DNA of 64,000 nt, taken from assembly GCF_000378125.1 (NCBI RefSeq), contig NZ_KB899244.1:248001-312000 (forward strand), in the 5' to 3' direction. The translations under genes were made by a program, and so were the position numbers. This DNA comes from Rudaea cellulosilytica DSM 22992. Lineage in GTDB: Bacteria; Pseudomonadota; Gammaproteobacteria; Xanthomonadales; Rhodanobacteraceae. This document shows positions 28,704 through 38,229 of this stretch, piece after piece; the stretch's first letter is position 1, and each line of letters opens with the position of its first letter. The notes under the pieces are model-generated. The model was given only the letters and a program-made list of their open reading frames with translations. It made no database searches and was not told where the DNA came from.

Positions 28704-31700
28704 ATGTCGATTCACGTCGCGCTGAACCATGTTTCGCATTATCGCTACGACCGGCTCGTCCATCTCGGTCCGCAGACAGTGCGGCTACGCCCTGCGCCGC
28801 ACAGTCGCACGCGCATCCTGTCGTACTCGCTCAACGTCGAGCCTGATGACCACTTCATCAACTGGCAGCAGGACCCGCAGTCGAACTGGCTCGCACGCTT
28901 GGTCTTTCCCGAGCCGACGCGAGAGTTTCGTGTCGAGGTCGATCTTGTCGCCGAAATGTCGGTACTCAATCCGTTCGACTTCTTCCTCGAACCCGAAGCC
29001 GAGAAGTTTCCGTTTGCGTACAGCAGCACATTGCGCCGTGAACTCACCGCCTACACGGTCAAGCTGCCGGCAACGCCGCGCATCGAAAAATATCTGGAGA
29101 CGCTCAGGCGCGAGGTACTCGGGCCCAAACCGCGGCGCACGGCCGATGCGCTCGTCGACCTCAATCGCCGCCTCGCCGATGACATCCGCTACCTGATTCG
29201 CATGGAGCCAGGCGTGCAGACGCCCGATCTCACGCTCGAACTCGCCAGCGGTTCCTGCCGCGACTCTGGCTGGCTGCTCGTGCAGTTGCTGCGTCATCTC
29301 GGCTTCGCCGCGCGCTTCGTCTCCGGCTATCTGATCCAGTTGACCGCCGACCAGAAGGCAGTCGACGGACCGAGCGGCCCCGAACATGACTTCACCGACT
29401 TGCACGCCTGGTGCGAGGTCTATCTGCCGGGCGCCGGCTGGATCGGCCTCGACCCGACATCGGGCCTGCTCGCCGGCGAAGGCCATATTCCGCTTGCCTG
29501 CTCGCCGGAACCGGGTTCGGCCGCGCCGGTCACCGGCATGGTCGACGAGAGCGAGGTCGAGTTCGCGCACGCGATGAAAGTCACGCGCATCAGCGAATCG
29601 CCACGCGTGACCAAACCGTATTCGACAGAACAGTGGAGCGCGATCGTCTCGCTCGGGCATAAGGTCGACGCGGATCTGCACCGCCTCGACGTGCGCCTGA
29701 CCCAGGGCGGCGAACCGACCTTCGTCGCTGCGGACGATCCGAACGGCGCCGAGTGGAACACCGACGCGCTCGGGCCGACCAAGCGCCTGCGCGCGGCCGG
29801 CCTGTTCCATCGTCTGCGCGAAAAATACGCACCGCAGGGCCTCGTCCATTTCGGCCAGGGCAAGTGGTATCCGGGCGAACAATTGCCGCGCTGGTCGCTG
29901 AACTGCTTCTGGCGCCGCGACCTCGATCCGATCTGGCACGATCCGGCGCTGATCGCCGATGAAAAAATCCACGGCCGCGCGAACAGCGCAGTCGGCGAGG
30001 CCTTCCTCGCCGAAGTCGCCGCGCGCCTGGCGCTCGATGCGGGCCATGTCTTTCCCGCCTACGAAGACCTGTTCTACTACATGTGGCGTGAACGCCGTCT
30101 GCCGGACAACGTCGATCCGTTCGACCCGCGCGTAGCCGACCCGCTCGAACGCGAGCGCCTGATGCGCGTGTTCACCACGGGGTTGTCGCACGTCGTCGGC
30201 CACGTGTTTCCGATCGCCCGGCCGCTCGGCCGCTGGCAGACTGGGCCGTGGTTCTTGCGCACGGAACATTGCTATCTCCTGCCGGGCGATTCCGCGCTCG
30301 GCTGGCGCCTGCCGCTCGACTCGCAACCCTGGGTCGCCGAGAGCGATCATCCCTGGGTGCATGCGGCCGATCCCTCACAGGCGTTCAAACCACTGCCGCG
30401 CGCGATGCAAATCCGCCGACAGATGCACGGCCTGCGCGGCGAAGCGGCGCTGCGCGAGCCGGCCTACGCGAGCGAATATGCGCAGGTGAATTTGGACCGC
30501 ACGGGCCATGACGATCGCCACCGTTTCGGTCCGCGCGGAAGCGTCGGGCCGACGCATGCCGCAACGCGCGTGCCGGCACACGGCGAATCCGCCGACTGGA
30601 TAACGCGTACCGCGCTCTGCGCCGAGGCAAGAAATGGAAATTTATACCTTTTCATGCCGCCGCTCGCGCGGTTGGAAGACTATCTGGAGCTGACTTCGGC
30701 GATCGAGGACACCGCCGCAGCGCTCGGCACGCCTGTGCTGCTCGAAGGCTACGAGCCGCCACGCGATCCACGCCTCAATTCGTTCCGCGTCACGCCCGAC
30801 CCGGGCGTCATCGAGGTCAACATCCATCCGTCGGCGAACTGGGAACAACTCGTCGAGCGCACCACGCATCTGTACGAGGCCGCGCGTCAGGAAAAGCTCG
30901 TCGCCGAGAAGTTCATGCTCGACGGCCGCCACACTGGCACCGGCGGCGGCAACCACTTCGTTCTCGGCGGCGCGACGACGAGCGATTCGCCGTTCCTGCG
31001 CCGTCCCGACCTGCTGCGCAGCCTGATCTCGTATTGGCACAACCATCCCTCGCTGTCGTACTTGTTCTCGGGATTGTTCATCGGCCCGACTTCTCAGTCG
31101 CCACGCGTGGACGAGGCGCGCAACGATTCGCTGTACGAACTCGAAGTCGCGTTCAAGCAGTTCCCCGACATCGGCGGCTACGTGCCACCGTGGCTGCTCG
31201 ACCGCCTGCTGCGCAACCTGCTGATCGACGTCAGCGGCAACACGCACCGCGCCGAGTTCTGCATCGACAAGCTGTATTCGCCCGACGGCGCCGCGGGCCG
31301 CCTCGGCCTGCTCGAAATGCGCGCGTTCGAGATGCCGCCGCATGCGCAGATGAGCCTCGCCCAGCAACTGCTGCTGCGCGCGCTGATCGCGCGCTTCTGG
31401 CGCGAGCCTTACGCACCACCGCGTCTCGCGCGCTGGGGCACCGAGCTGCACGACCGCTTCATGCTGCCCTACTTCGTCGAGCGCGATTTCGCCGACGTGA
31501 TCGACGAGACGCGTGCGGCCGGCTACGCGATCGAACGCGACTGGTTCGCGCCGCATTTCGAATTCCGTTTCCCGATCGTCGGCGACTATGCGACACAAGG
31601 CATCACGCTCGAACTGCGCAATGCGCTCGAACCTTGGCACGTCATGGGTGAGGAAGGCGCGCCGGGCGGCACCGTGCGCTACGTCGATTCCTCGGTCGAG

Positions 31701-32108
31701 CGCCTGCAGGTGAAGTTGAGCGGCCTCGCCCCCGACCGCTATATCGCTACCTGCAATGGCCGCAGTATCCCGCTGCGCCCGACCGGCACAGTCGGCGAGT
31801 TCGTCGCCGGCGTGCGCTACAAGGCTTGGCAGCCCCCCTCGGCACTGCATCCGACGATTCCGGCGCATGCGCCACTCGTGTTCGATCTCGTCGACACCTG
31901 GTCGCAGCGCTCGCTCGGCGGCTGCCGCTACCATGTCGCGCATCCGGGCGGACGCAGCTACGACACGTTTCCGGTCAACGCGTTCGAGGCCGAGAGCCGG
32001 CGCCTCGCGCGCTTCGACCGCTACGGCCACACGCCAGCGGGCGTCCACGCGACGGCGCCGACGACGAATGCCGACTTCCCGTTCACGCTCGATCTGCGCA
32101 ACATCTAG
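28704..32108 (+). CDS. Transglutaminase-DUF2126 fusion protein (COG4196-like)
   Basis: A 1134-aa cytosolic protein. The N-terminal 290 residues are a bacterial transglutaminase-like N-region plus core with Cys185 (SGSCRDSGW), His234 (DLHAWCEVY) and Asp250 (GLDPTSG). The rest matches the DUF2126 family, with segments such as RLTQGGEPTFVA, FGQGKWYPGEQLPRW and GNHFVLGGATT. No signal peptide is seen. Homologues are encoded with circularly permuted ATP-grasp and alpha-E proteins and have been proposed to act in peptide ligation or modification; no reaction is established. The ATG at 28704 follows GGGG by 6 nt; a TTG two codons earlier is less likely. It heads a three-gene operon. Confidence 0.85.
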   Translation: MSIHVALNHVSHYRYDRLVHLGPQTVRLRPAPHSRTRILSYSLNVEPDDHFINWQQDPQSNWLARLVFPEPTREFRVEVDLVAEMSVLNPFDFFLEPEAEKFPFAYSSTLRRELTAYTVKLPATPRIEKYLETLRREVLGPKPRRTADALVDLNRRLADDIRYLIRMEPGVQTPDLTLELASGSCRDSGWLLVQLLRHLGFAARFVSGYLIQLTADQKAVDGPSGPEHDFTDLHAWCEVYLPGAGWIGLDPTSGLLAGEGHIPLACSPEPGSAAPVTGMVDESEVEFAHAMKVTRISESPRVTKPYSTEQWSAIVSLGHKVDADLHRLDVRLTQGGEPTFVAADDPNGAEWNTDALGPTKRLRAAGLFHRLREKYAPQGLVHFGQGKWYPGEQLPRWSLNCFWRRDLDPIWHDPALIADEKIHGRANSAVGEAFLAEVAARLALDAGHVFPAYEDLFYYMWRERRLPDNVDPFDPRVADPLERERLMRVFTTGLSHVVGHVFPIARPLGRWQTGPWFLRTEHCYLLPGDSALGWRLPLDSQPWVAESDHPWVHAADPSQAFKPLPRAMQIRRQMHGLRGEAALREPAYASEYAQVNLDRTGHDDRHRFGPRGSVGPTHAATRVPAHGESADWITRTALCAEARNGNLYLFMPPLARLEDYLELTSAIEDTAAALGTPVLLEGYEPPRDPRLNSFRVTPDPGVIEVNIHPSANWEQLVERTTHLYEAARQEKLVAEKFMLDGRHTGTGGGNHFVLGGATTSDSPFLRRPDLLRSLISYWHNHPSLSYLFSGLFIGPTSQSPRVDEARNDSLYELEVAFKQFPDIGGYVPPWLLDRLLRNLLIDVSGNTHRAEFCIDKLYSPDGAAGRLGLLEMRAFEMPPHAQMSLAQQLLLRALIARFWREPYAPPRLARWGTELHDRFMLPYFVERDFADVIDETRAAGYAIERDWFAPHFEFRFPIVGDYATQGITLELRNALEPWHVMGEEGAPGGTVRYVDSSVERLQVKLSGLAPDRYIATCNGRSIPLRPTGTVGEFVAGVRYKAWQPPSALHPTIPAHAPLVFDLVDTWSQRSLGGCRYHVAHPGGRSYDTFPVNAFEAESRRLARFDRYGHTPAGVHATAPTTNADFPFTLDLRNI

Positions 32109-32204
32109 GGTGCGCCGATCCTCCCTCGCTGCGGCATCGCGACTTTCGTTACACTTGCTGCGTAACCGGAATGTCACGATGCCACTGCGCGCAAGCTGGA
32201 ACCG

Positions 32205-34733
32205 ATGACCGAGCTGATCGACGACGCCGTGCCCGCTCTGCTCAACGCCTACCGCCGCGATCCGCAGCACTATCACGAGCTGTTCGACGCCGACGGCGGC
32301 GTGCGCGCGCCGTGGCGGCGCATGCTCGAGGCGATCGAGCACGCCGATCCCGCGCAGATGCGCGCCCGCGCCGATCTGGTCGAGCGCCAGATCCGCGAGA
32401 ACGGCATCACCTACAATGTCTATGCCGACGCCAAGGGCACCGACCGGCCGTGGGAACTGGACCTGCTGCCGCAGATCATCGGCGCGGCCGAGTGGCAGCA
32501 TCTGGCTGCCGGCGTCGCCCAGCGCGCTGCGCTGCTCGACGCCGTGCTCGCCGACCTTTACGGGCCGCAGACCTTGCTTGCCGAGGGATTGCTGCCGCCG
32601 GAACTGATCTTCGGTCACGACAATTTCCTCTGGCCCTGCCGCGGCAGCGCGCCGCCCGGCGGCACCTTCCTGCACATCTATGCAGTCGACCTCGCGCGCG
32701 CGCCCGACGGCGCGTGGTGGGTCGTTGCCGATCGCACCCAGGCGCCGTCGGGACTCGGTTACGCGATCGAGAACCGACAGATCATTTCGCGCGCGTACTC
32801 CGACTTGTTCCACGACATGCGCGTCCGCGACCTTTCCGGCGCGCTGCGCGCGCTGCAGGCGACGCTGCAATCGGCCGCACCGGTCGCCGCAGGCGAAACG
32901 CCGCTGGCCGTGCTGCTGACGCCGGGCCGCTTTAACGAAACCTATTTCGAACACGTCTACCTCGCGCGCGCGCTCGGCGTGCCGCTGGTCGAAGGCTACG
33001 ACCTCACCGTGCGCGCCGATACCGTGTACATGAAAACGCTCGGCGGCTTGAAGCGCGTGCATGCGATCCTGCGCCGTGTCGACGACGATTGGTGCGACCC
33101 GCTCGAACTGCGCGGCGAATCCGCGCTCGGCGTGCCCGGCCTCACCGCGGCCGCACGCGCGGGACGCGTGCTGATCGCCAACGCGCTCGGCGCGGGCGTG
33201 CTCGAATCGCCCGGCCTGCTCGGCTTCTTTCCGAAAATCTGCGAGCGCCTGCGCGGCGAAGCGCTCGCGCTGCCCTCGGTTGCCACTTGGTGGTGCGGCG
33301 AGGCGCCGGTGCGCGAAGAGGCATTGACCGAACTCGACCGCCTCGTGCTCAAGCCTGCATCGCCGTCGCGCCGCGTCGACGCCGTGTTCGGGCCGAGCCT
33401 GCCGCGCAGCCGGCTCGGTGAGCTACGCGCGCGCATCGAAGCGGAGCCCGCGGCCTGGGTCGCGCAGGAACTCGTCGATCTGTCGCAGGCACCGGTCTGG
33501 CAGCGCAATACGACCCACGCGCAGATCGTGCCGCGTGCGGTGAGCATGCGCGTGTTCGCGGTCGCCTCCGGCAACGGCAGCTATACGGTGATGCCCGGCG
33601 CGCTATCGCGCGTGGCGACGAAGGCGGCGGCGCGTATCGTCTCGATGCAGCGCGGCGGCGGCAGCAAGGACACCTGGGTGCTGGCCGACGGCGAAGCCGC
33701 CGTCGACACGCTGCGCCGGCGCGAACTGCACGCGGCCGACATCGTGCGCCGCGACGATTTCCTTCCCTCGCGCCTGATCGAGAACCTGTTCTGGCTCGGC
33801 CGCTACTCCGAACGCGGCGACGACTACACGCGCCTGCTGCGCGTCGTGCTGTCGCGCTACATCGACACGAGCGCAGCGAACACGGTCGCGTTCGAGGCCG
33901 CGCTCGCTGCATGCCGCCGCGTGCATCTGATCGACGCCGAAGCCAAACCCGTGCGCACGGCGCTGATCGATGCGCTGACCGACGCTGCCGCGCCCTACAG
34001 CCTGGCCAGCGTGCTCGGCCGCCTGCTCTGGTCAGCCGGTCAGGTGCGCGGCCGCTTGTCGAGCGAGAACTGGCGCGGCCTGCTCGAAGTCCAGCGCGAA
34101 GCGCAGGCGCTCGATCGCGAGCGGATCGATTTCGGCGATGCACTCGAACTGCTCAACCGCCTGCTGATGGAGGTCTCCGCGCTGTCCGGCTTCGCCCTTG
34201 ACGACATGACCCGCGACGACGGCTGGCGTTTCCTCATGATCGGCCGGCGCATCGAGCGCCTGCAATTCCTCGCCGACGTGCTCGCCTGCGCGCTCACCCA
34301 TACCACGCAGCCCGATGCGGCGACACTGGAATGGCTGCTCGAACTCGCCGACTCGACGATCACCTACCGCATGCGCTACCTGTCCGCGCCGCAGCTGATC
34401 CCGGTGCTCGACCTGATCGTCTGCGATCCGGCCAATCCGCATGCGCTGCGCTTCCAGTGCCACGAACTGCACGGCCACCTGCGCGCGGTCGACGACGCGT
34501 TCGGCAGTTCGAGCGCCGGCGACTTCGAACAGATGCGCGAACAGCTCGACGCCTGCGACCTGTCTGCGCTCGAGCCCGCACTGTTCGGCGAGCCGGGCCA
34601 GCGTGAAGCGATTGCCGGCATCGCGGCGATGCTGGCCGACATCGCCGCGCGCGCGCGCCGCGCCTCGGACGCGATCGCCTTCCATCATTTCACCCATGTC
34701 GCGGCAGCGAGCCGCGCGACGCTTTCCGCATGA
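32205..34733 (+). CDS. Circularly permuted ATP-grasp / alpha-E fusion protein
   Basis: An 842-aa fusion. Residues 1 to about 490 are a circularly permuted ATP-grasp domain (COG2308-like) with ADRTQAPSGLGYAIENR, the KTLGGLKRVHAILRRVDDD segment and the GGGSKDTWVL end motif. From about 517 (LPSRLIENLFWLGRYSERGD) to the end is an all-helical alpha-E domain (COG2307-like). The same two domains occur as separate genes at 40213-41625 and 39075-40064. ATP-grasp enzymes form amide bonds through acyl-phosphates; the alpha-E role is unknown. The final ATGA overlaps the next gene, so the two are coupled. Confidence 0.87.
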   Translation: MTELIDDAVPALLNAYRRDPQHYHELFDADGGVRAPWRRMLEAIEHADPAQMRARADLVERQIRENGITYNVYADAKGTDRPWELDLLPQIIGAAEWQHLAAGVAQRAALLDAVLADLYGPQTLLAEGLLPPELIFGHDNFLWPCRGSAPPGGTFLHIYAVDLARAPDGAWWVVADRTQAPSGLGYAIENRQIISRAYSDLFHDMRVRDLSGALRALQATLQSAAPVAAGETPLAVLLTPGRFNETYFEHVYLARALGVPLVEGYDLTVRADTVYMKTLGGLKRVHAILRRVDDDWCDPLELRGESALGVPGLTAAARAGRVLIANALGAGVLESPGLLGFFPKICERLRGEALALPSVATWWCGEAPVREEALTELDRLVLKPASPSRRVDAVFGPSLPRSRLGELRARIEAEPAAWVAQELVDLSQAPVWQRNTTHAQIVPRAVSMRVFAVASGNGSYTVMPGALSRVATKAAARIVSMQRGGGSKDTWVLADGEAAVDTLRRRELHAADIVRRDDFLPSRLIENLFWLGRYSERGDDYTRLLRVVLSRYIDTSAANTVAFEAALAACRRVHLIDAEAKPVRTALIDALTDAAAPYSLASVLGRLLWSAGQVRGRLSSENWRGLLEVQREAQALDRERIDFGDALELLNRLLMEVSALSGFALDDMTRDDGWRFLMIGRRIERLQFLADVLACALTHTTQPDAATLEWLLELADSTITYRMRYLSAPQLIPVLDLIVCDPANPHALRFQCHELHGHLRAVDDAFGSSSAGDFEQMREQLDACDLSALEPALFGEPGQREAIAGIAAMLADIAARARRASDAIAFHHFTHVAAASRATLSA

Positions 34734-35632
34734 GCGCGCGCTACATCGTCCACCATGAAACCGAATACCGCTACGACAGCGTCGTCTCGGTTTCGCACCA
34801 GGCGCTGCACTTGACGCCACAGGCACTCCCGCACCAGCGTTGCCACAGCCATCGCCTGCGCGTCGAACCGGCACCGACACATCAGGTCGACGAGTTCGAC
34901 GGCTTCGGCAATCCGCTCACGCGTCTCGAGATCGATACGCCGCATCGCGAACTGCTTGTCGCTGCGGAAATGGACATCGAAGTCGAAACGCGCGAGACAG
35001 AGCCCGATCTCGACGACTCGCCGCCATGGGAGGACGCCGTCGCTGCCCTCGCCTATCGCGGCGGCCACGTGCCGACGGCGGCCGTGCTGGACGCGAACCG
35101 CTACCGCTTCGAATCGCCCTATGTGCGTTGGGACGGCGACGTTAAGCTGTTCGCGCGCACGGACTTCGCGCCTGGCACTCCGTTGCTGCGAGGCTGCGCA
35201 TTGTTGATGCGCCGCATCCACCGCGAGTTCCGCTTCGACGCCAATGCGACCCAGGTCGCCACACCCGTTGCCGAAGTGCTCGAAAACCGCCACGGCGTCT
35301 GCCAGGATTTCGCCCACCTCATGATCGCCTGCCTGCGCTCGCTCGGCCTCGCCGCGCGCTACGTCTCGGGCTACCTGCTGACCACGCCGCCGGCCGACCA
35401 GCCGCGCCTGGTCGGCGCCGACGCCTCGCACGCCTGGGTGTCCGTGCACTGCCCGCGCCACGGCTGGATCGATTTCGACCCGACCAACGACATGCGCCCC
35501 GGCAGTGGCCACATCACGCTAGCCTGGGGCCGCGACTTCGGCGACGTCTCGCCGCTGCGCGGCATCATCCTCGGCGGTGGCGCGCACGAGCTTGATGTGC
35601 GCGTGACTGTCGTGCCGATGCCAGATGATTGA
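34730..35632 (+). CDS. Transglutaminase-like cysteine protease/transferase
   Basis: A 300-aa protein of the COG1305 type: N-terminal beta region, then the transglutaminase core with the triad Cys191 (HGVCQDFAHL), His234 (ASHAWVSV) and Asp250 (DFDPTND). No signal peptide or membrane helix is seen, unlike the membrane-bound TgpA type. The catalytic fold can cleave, form or transfer amide bonds. It overlaps the ATP-grasp/alpha-E gene by 4 nt and ends the operon, which is convergent with hslR. Together with the DUF2126 protein it gives the operon two transglutaminase active sites. Confidence 0.88.
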   Translation: MSARYIVHHETEYRYDSVVSVSHQALHLTPQALPHQRCHSHRLRVEPAPTHQVDEFDGFGNPLTRLEIDTPHRELLVAAEMDIEVETRETEPDLDDSPPWEDAVAALAYRGGHVPTAAVLDANRYRFESPYVRWDGDVKLFARTDFAPGTPLLRGCALLMRRIHREFRFDANATQVATPVAEVLENRHGVCQDFAHLMIACLRSLGLAARYVSGYLLTTPPADQPRLVGADASHAWVSVHCPRHGWIDFDPTNDMRPGSGHITLAWGRDFGDVSPLRGIILGGGAHELDVRVTVVPMPDD

Positions 35633-35655
35633 AGGCGAGTCCAGCAGAGTCGCCC

Positions 35656-36060
35656 CTACATCGCATCGATATCGCCCAACGCGATGATAAGACGCCGCGC
35701 GCGCTTGTCGGGCTTGGTCGGCGGCTTGGCGTAGCCGCTGCGTTCGAGGCGGCGGCGTTCGGCCGCTTCCAAGCGCGCGTTGCGGCTGGCTTCTGTTTCA
35801 CGGTAGAGCGACTGCGCCTGCGCGGCGGAACCGCGCTGTTCGCCCAGCGCGGCGACCTCGATATCGAAGCGTTCTTCGCCGCGCGCGACGTTGAGCCGGT
35901 CGCCGACACGCACCGCCTTCGATGCTTTGCCCGCGGCCTGGTTCAATTCCACCTTGCCGCCTTCGATCGCCTTCTTTGCCAGCGCGCGCGTCTTGAAGAA
36001 ACGCGCGGCCCACAGCCAAACGTCGAGGCGCACGCCGGGTGCCAAAACGTCAGTCTTCAC
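35656..36060 (-). CDS. hslR: Heat shock protein 15-like S4 RNA-binding protein
   Basis: A 134-aa protein with an S4 domain at residues 10-60 (VRLDVWLWAARFFKTRALAKKAIEGGKV). Hsp15 binds stalled 50S subunits carrying peptidyl-tRNA in E. coli. The C-terminal half is basic and rich in Arg. The GTG at 36060 has a GGAGG site and overlaps the stop of the upstream hydrolase (GTGA). It is convergent with the transglutaminase operon. Confidence 0.88.
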   Translation of the reverse strand: MKTDVLAPGVRLDVWLWAARFFKTRALAKKAIEGGKVELNQAAGKASKAVRVGDRLNVARGEERFDIEVAALGEQRGSAAQAQSLYRETEASRNARLEAAERRRLERSGYAKPPTKPDKRARRLIIALGDIDAM

Positions 36061-37139
36061 AACTTGTCCTCCAATTCCACGCTGCGCGGGGCGGCGAGGC
36101 CGCCGTAGCGTTCGTCGAGATGCTGCAGGCGATCTTCTGCCTCTGGCTTCTTGCCCGCAGCAAGCAGGGCTTCGATGTCGTGCAATTGCGTATCGATCTC
36201 ACGTGTACGCCGTTCGCGGCACGCAGCAAGCCCAGCGTCGACCGTGGGCGGCGCCGACAGATCCGTCAGGGCGCGATCGAGCGTGGCCGCATCGATCCAG
36301 TCGTGGCCGCGGCCGCGCATCTCCTCGGTATGCAGGTCGGTGATGCACAGGTCGCGCGCCGATTCGCGGCTGTGGCCGTCCCTTGCCAAATTCTCCTCGT
36401 CGCGACTGCCCGTGGCATAGACAAGGCGCGTGCCTTCCTCGAACTGTCGGAACAGGTCGGGCTTCGGCGGCGGCAACGCCGCGCTGCCGAACGAATCGCT
36501 GCCAGCGTTGAGCAGCGCGCCATGGAACACGTCGGGAAACGCGAGCGCGACGCGCAGGGCGACGCGCGAACCGCCGGATAATCCGCCGACATAGGTGCGC
36601 GCGGGATCGACCGGATACGCCTTCGTCACGTTGGTATAGCCGAGCATGGCCAGCGGAACGCGCCGCGAGTAGACGTTCGCAGCATTGCCCGAATCGGCGG
36701 CCGTCACCACGATCATCGCGTGCTTGTCCAGCACGGGCAGCCATATCTTGGGTATGCCCGCAGGGTCGAACGACGAAATCCACACGAGCAGGCCGAACTT
36801 GCCTGAGGCCGGCGCGTCGGCGGGCACGTACACGGCAAAATGTTCGCGGGCGAGGTCGATGCTCTGCCCGTCCGTGCCCTGCTCCGAAGCGGCGAGTTTT
36901 TCGCGCATGCGTCGCGCGAGCAACGGACGAAAGAGACGGTCGATCAGTTCCGCGTTGCCTGCCAACGCAGAGTACTGATCGAATACGACCTGCTTTTGCA
37001 CCGCGGCCGGAGCTGCCGCAACACCTGCCGCCGCGAAAAGATGGACGAGCGCGCTTGCCGACAGGATTCGAGCGCACGCAGGCAGACGGCAACGAAAGGA
37101 TTTGCCGAAACGAATACTCGTCGAAATTCGGATACGCAC
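36057..37139 (-). CDS. Secreted alpha/beta-hydrolase (PHB depolymerase/esterase-like)
   Basis: A predicted 360-aa hydrolase. A hydrophobic N-terminal signal-like stretch (about residues 25-45, ending AAAP) suggests export. The nucleophile elbow G186-L-S188-G-G190 follows the typical YVGGLSGGSRVAL pattern, and a late His in GHDWID could complete the triad. A short helical C-terminus (ALLAAGKKPEAEDRLQ) resembles a single TPR-like hairpin. I chose the GTG at 37139 because no in-frame ATG precedes the signal stretch; the start is uncertain. A much longer open frame upstream is read-through antisense to the beta-lactamase gene. The substrate is unknown. It overlaps hslR by 4 nt. Confidence 0.65.
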   Translation of the reverse strand: MRIRISTSIRFGKSFRCRLPACARILSASALVHLFAAAGVAAAPAAVQKQVVFDQYSALAGNAELIDRLFRPLLARRMREKLAASEQGTDGQSIDLAREHFAVYVPADAPASGKFGLLVWISSFDPAGIPKIWLPVLDKHAMIVVTAADSGNAANVYSRRVPLAMLGYTNVTKAYPVDPARTYVGGLSGGSRVALRVALAFPDVFHGALLNAGSDSFGSAALPPPKPDLFRQFEEGTRLVYATGSRDEENLARDGHSRESARDLCITDLHTEEMRGRGHDWIDAATLDRALTDLSAPPTVDAGLAACRERRTREIDTQLHDIEALLAAGKKPEAEDRLQHLDERYGGLAAPRSVELEDKL

Positions 37140-37289
37140 CGTCGCATTATCGCGCCGGTCGCCTTCCGGGAAAACTCGCCGCGTTTCCAGTCCATCGCAT
37201 AGACGCGCAACTGCCCGGATTTCGCCCACACATCGCCACAATCCTCCTTCAGCATCGCGCACTCGACCCCACTGCCAAGAACAACAGCC

Positions 37290-38213
37290 ATGCGTCATTT
37301 CGTTTCGTTTGCCGCCCTCGCCAGCACCTTTGTCGTTTCCTTCGCGAGCGCAGCCGATTCGCCCGACCCGCTGACCCGTCCGCTGCCCGGCAGGCCGGAG
37401 TGGACTCGCGCGTATGCACCAATTCGCATTTACGGCAACACTTACTATGTCGGCAGCGAAGGCATCAGCGCATTGCTCGTGGACACGGGTGCGGGCCTGG
37501 TCCTGCTCGATGTCGGCATGCCGCAGTTTGCGCCGCAGGTCGAGGCCAACATCGGCAAGCTCGGCTTCAAACTCGCCGATGTGAAATACGTGCTCAATTC
37601 GCACGCACATGTCGACCACGCCGGCGGCATCGCCGCGATCGTGCGCGACAGCGGCGCGACGGCGATCGCGAGCCCCTCGGGCACGAAGGCGCTGCGCGAA
37701 GGCCACGTCGTCGCCGACGATCCGCAGGCCGCCGAAGTTGCCAATGCCGTCTTTCCGGCCGCCGCGCGCGTACGCGAAGTCGCTGACGGGGAAGCCGTGC
37801 GCCTCGGCAATACGGCAATCACCGCGCATTTCACGCCGGGACACACGCCGGGCAGCACGACATGGACGTGGGAATCCTGCGAAAACGGCAAGTGCCTCAA
37901 TATCGTTTATTCCGACAGCCTGACCGCGATTTCCTCGGACGGATTCCATTTCCTCGCCGATGCGACGCACGGCGATCTCAGCGCATCGTTCCGCAAGAGC
38001 ATCCACACCGTCGCGACCCTTCCCTGCGACATTCTCGTCTCCACCCATCCCGACGCATCGGGCGCCGACGCGCGCTTGGTAAAACTCGCCACGCAGCGCG
38101 AGCCGAATCCGATGGTCGACGCGCAGGCATGCAGCCGCTTCGCCGCCGAATACGAGAAGATGCTCGATGCGCGCATCGCCAAGGAAAAGGCGGCACAAGG
38201 AAAGAAGAGCTGA
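37290..38213 (+). CDS. Subclass B3 metallo-beta-lactamase
   Basis: A 307-aa periplasmic enzyme with a clear signal peptide (cleavage after about ASA, residues 19-21). Zinc ligands: His105, His107, Asp109 and His110 in SHAHVDHAGG, His185 in TPGHTPGS and His253 in STHPDAS. The YSDSLTA segment carries the Ser at the position of Cys221 in B1 enzymes. The C-terminus (NPMVDAQACSRFA) is also B3-like. B3 enzymes such as L1 hydrolyse penicillins, cephalosporins and carbapenems. No mobile element or regulator (ampR) adjoins it, so it looks chromosomal and intrinsic. It is divergent from the hydrolase and convergent with the Anbu gene. Confidence 0.9.
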   Translation: MRHFVSFAALASTFVVSFASAADSPDPLTRPLPGRPEWTRAYAPIRIYGNTYYVGSEGISALLVDTGAGLVLLDVGMPQFAPQVEANIGKLGFKLADVKYVLNSHAHVDHAGGIAAIVRDSGATAIASPSGTKALREGHVVADDPQAAEVANAVFPAAARVREVADGEAVRLGNTAITAHFTPGHTPGSTTWTWESCENGKCLNIVYSDSLTAISSDGFHFLADATHGDLSASFRKSIHTVATLPCDILVSTHPDASGADARLVKLATQREPNPMVDAQACSRFAAEYEKMLDARIAKEKAAQGKKS

Positions 38214-38229
38214 AGCCCGACTCTCGCGT

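Noticed and set aside
30642-33062. 806-aa open frame on the minus strand
   Set aside because: It lies antisense to the DUF2126 and ATP-grasp/alpha-E genes, whose proteins are clearly conserved. Long antisense frames are expected at this GC content.
37140-38198. N-terminal extension of the alpha/beta-hydrolase
   Set aside because: It runs antisense through the beta-lactamase gene and would bury the signal peptide.
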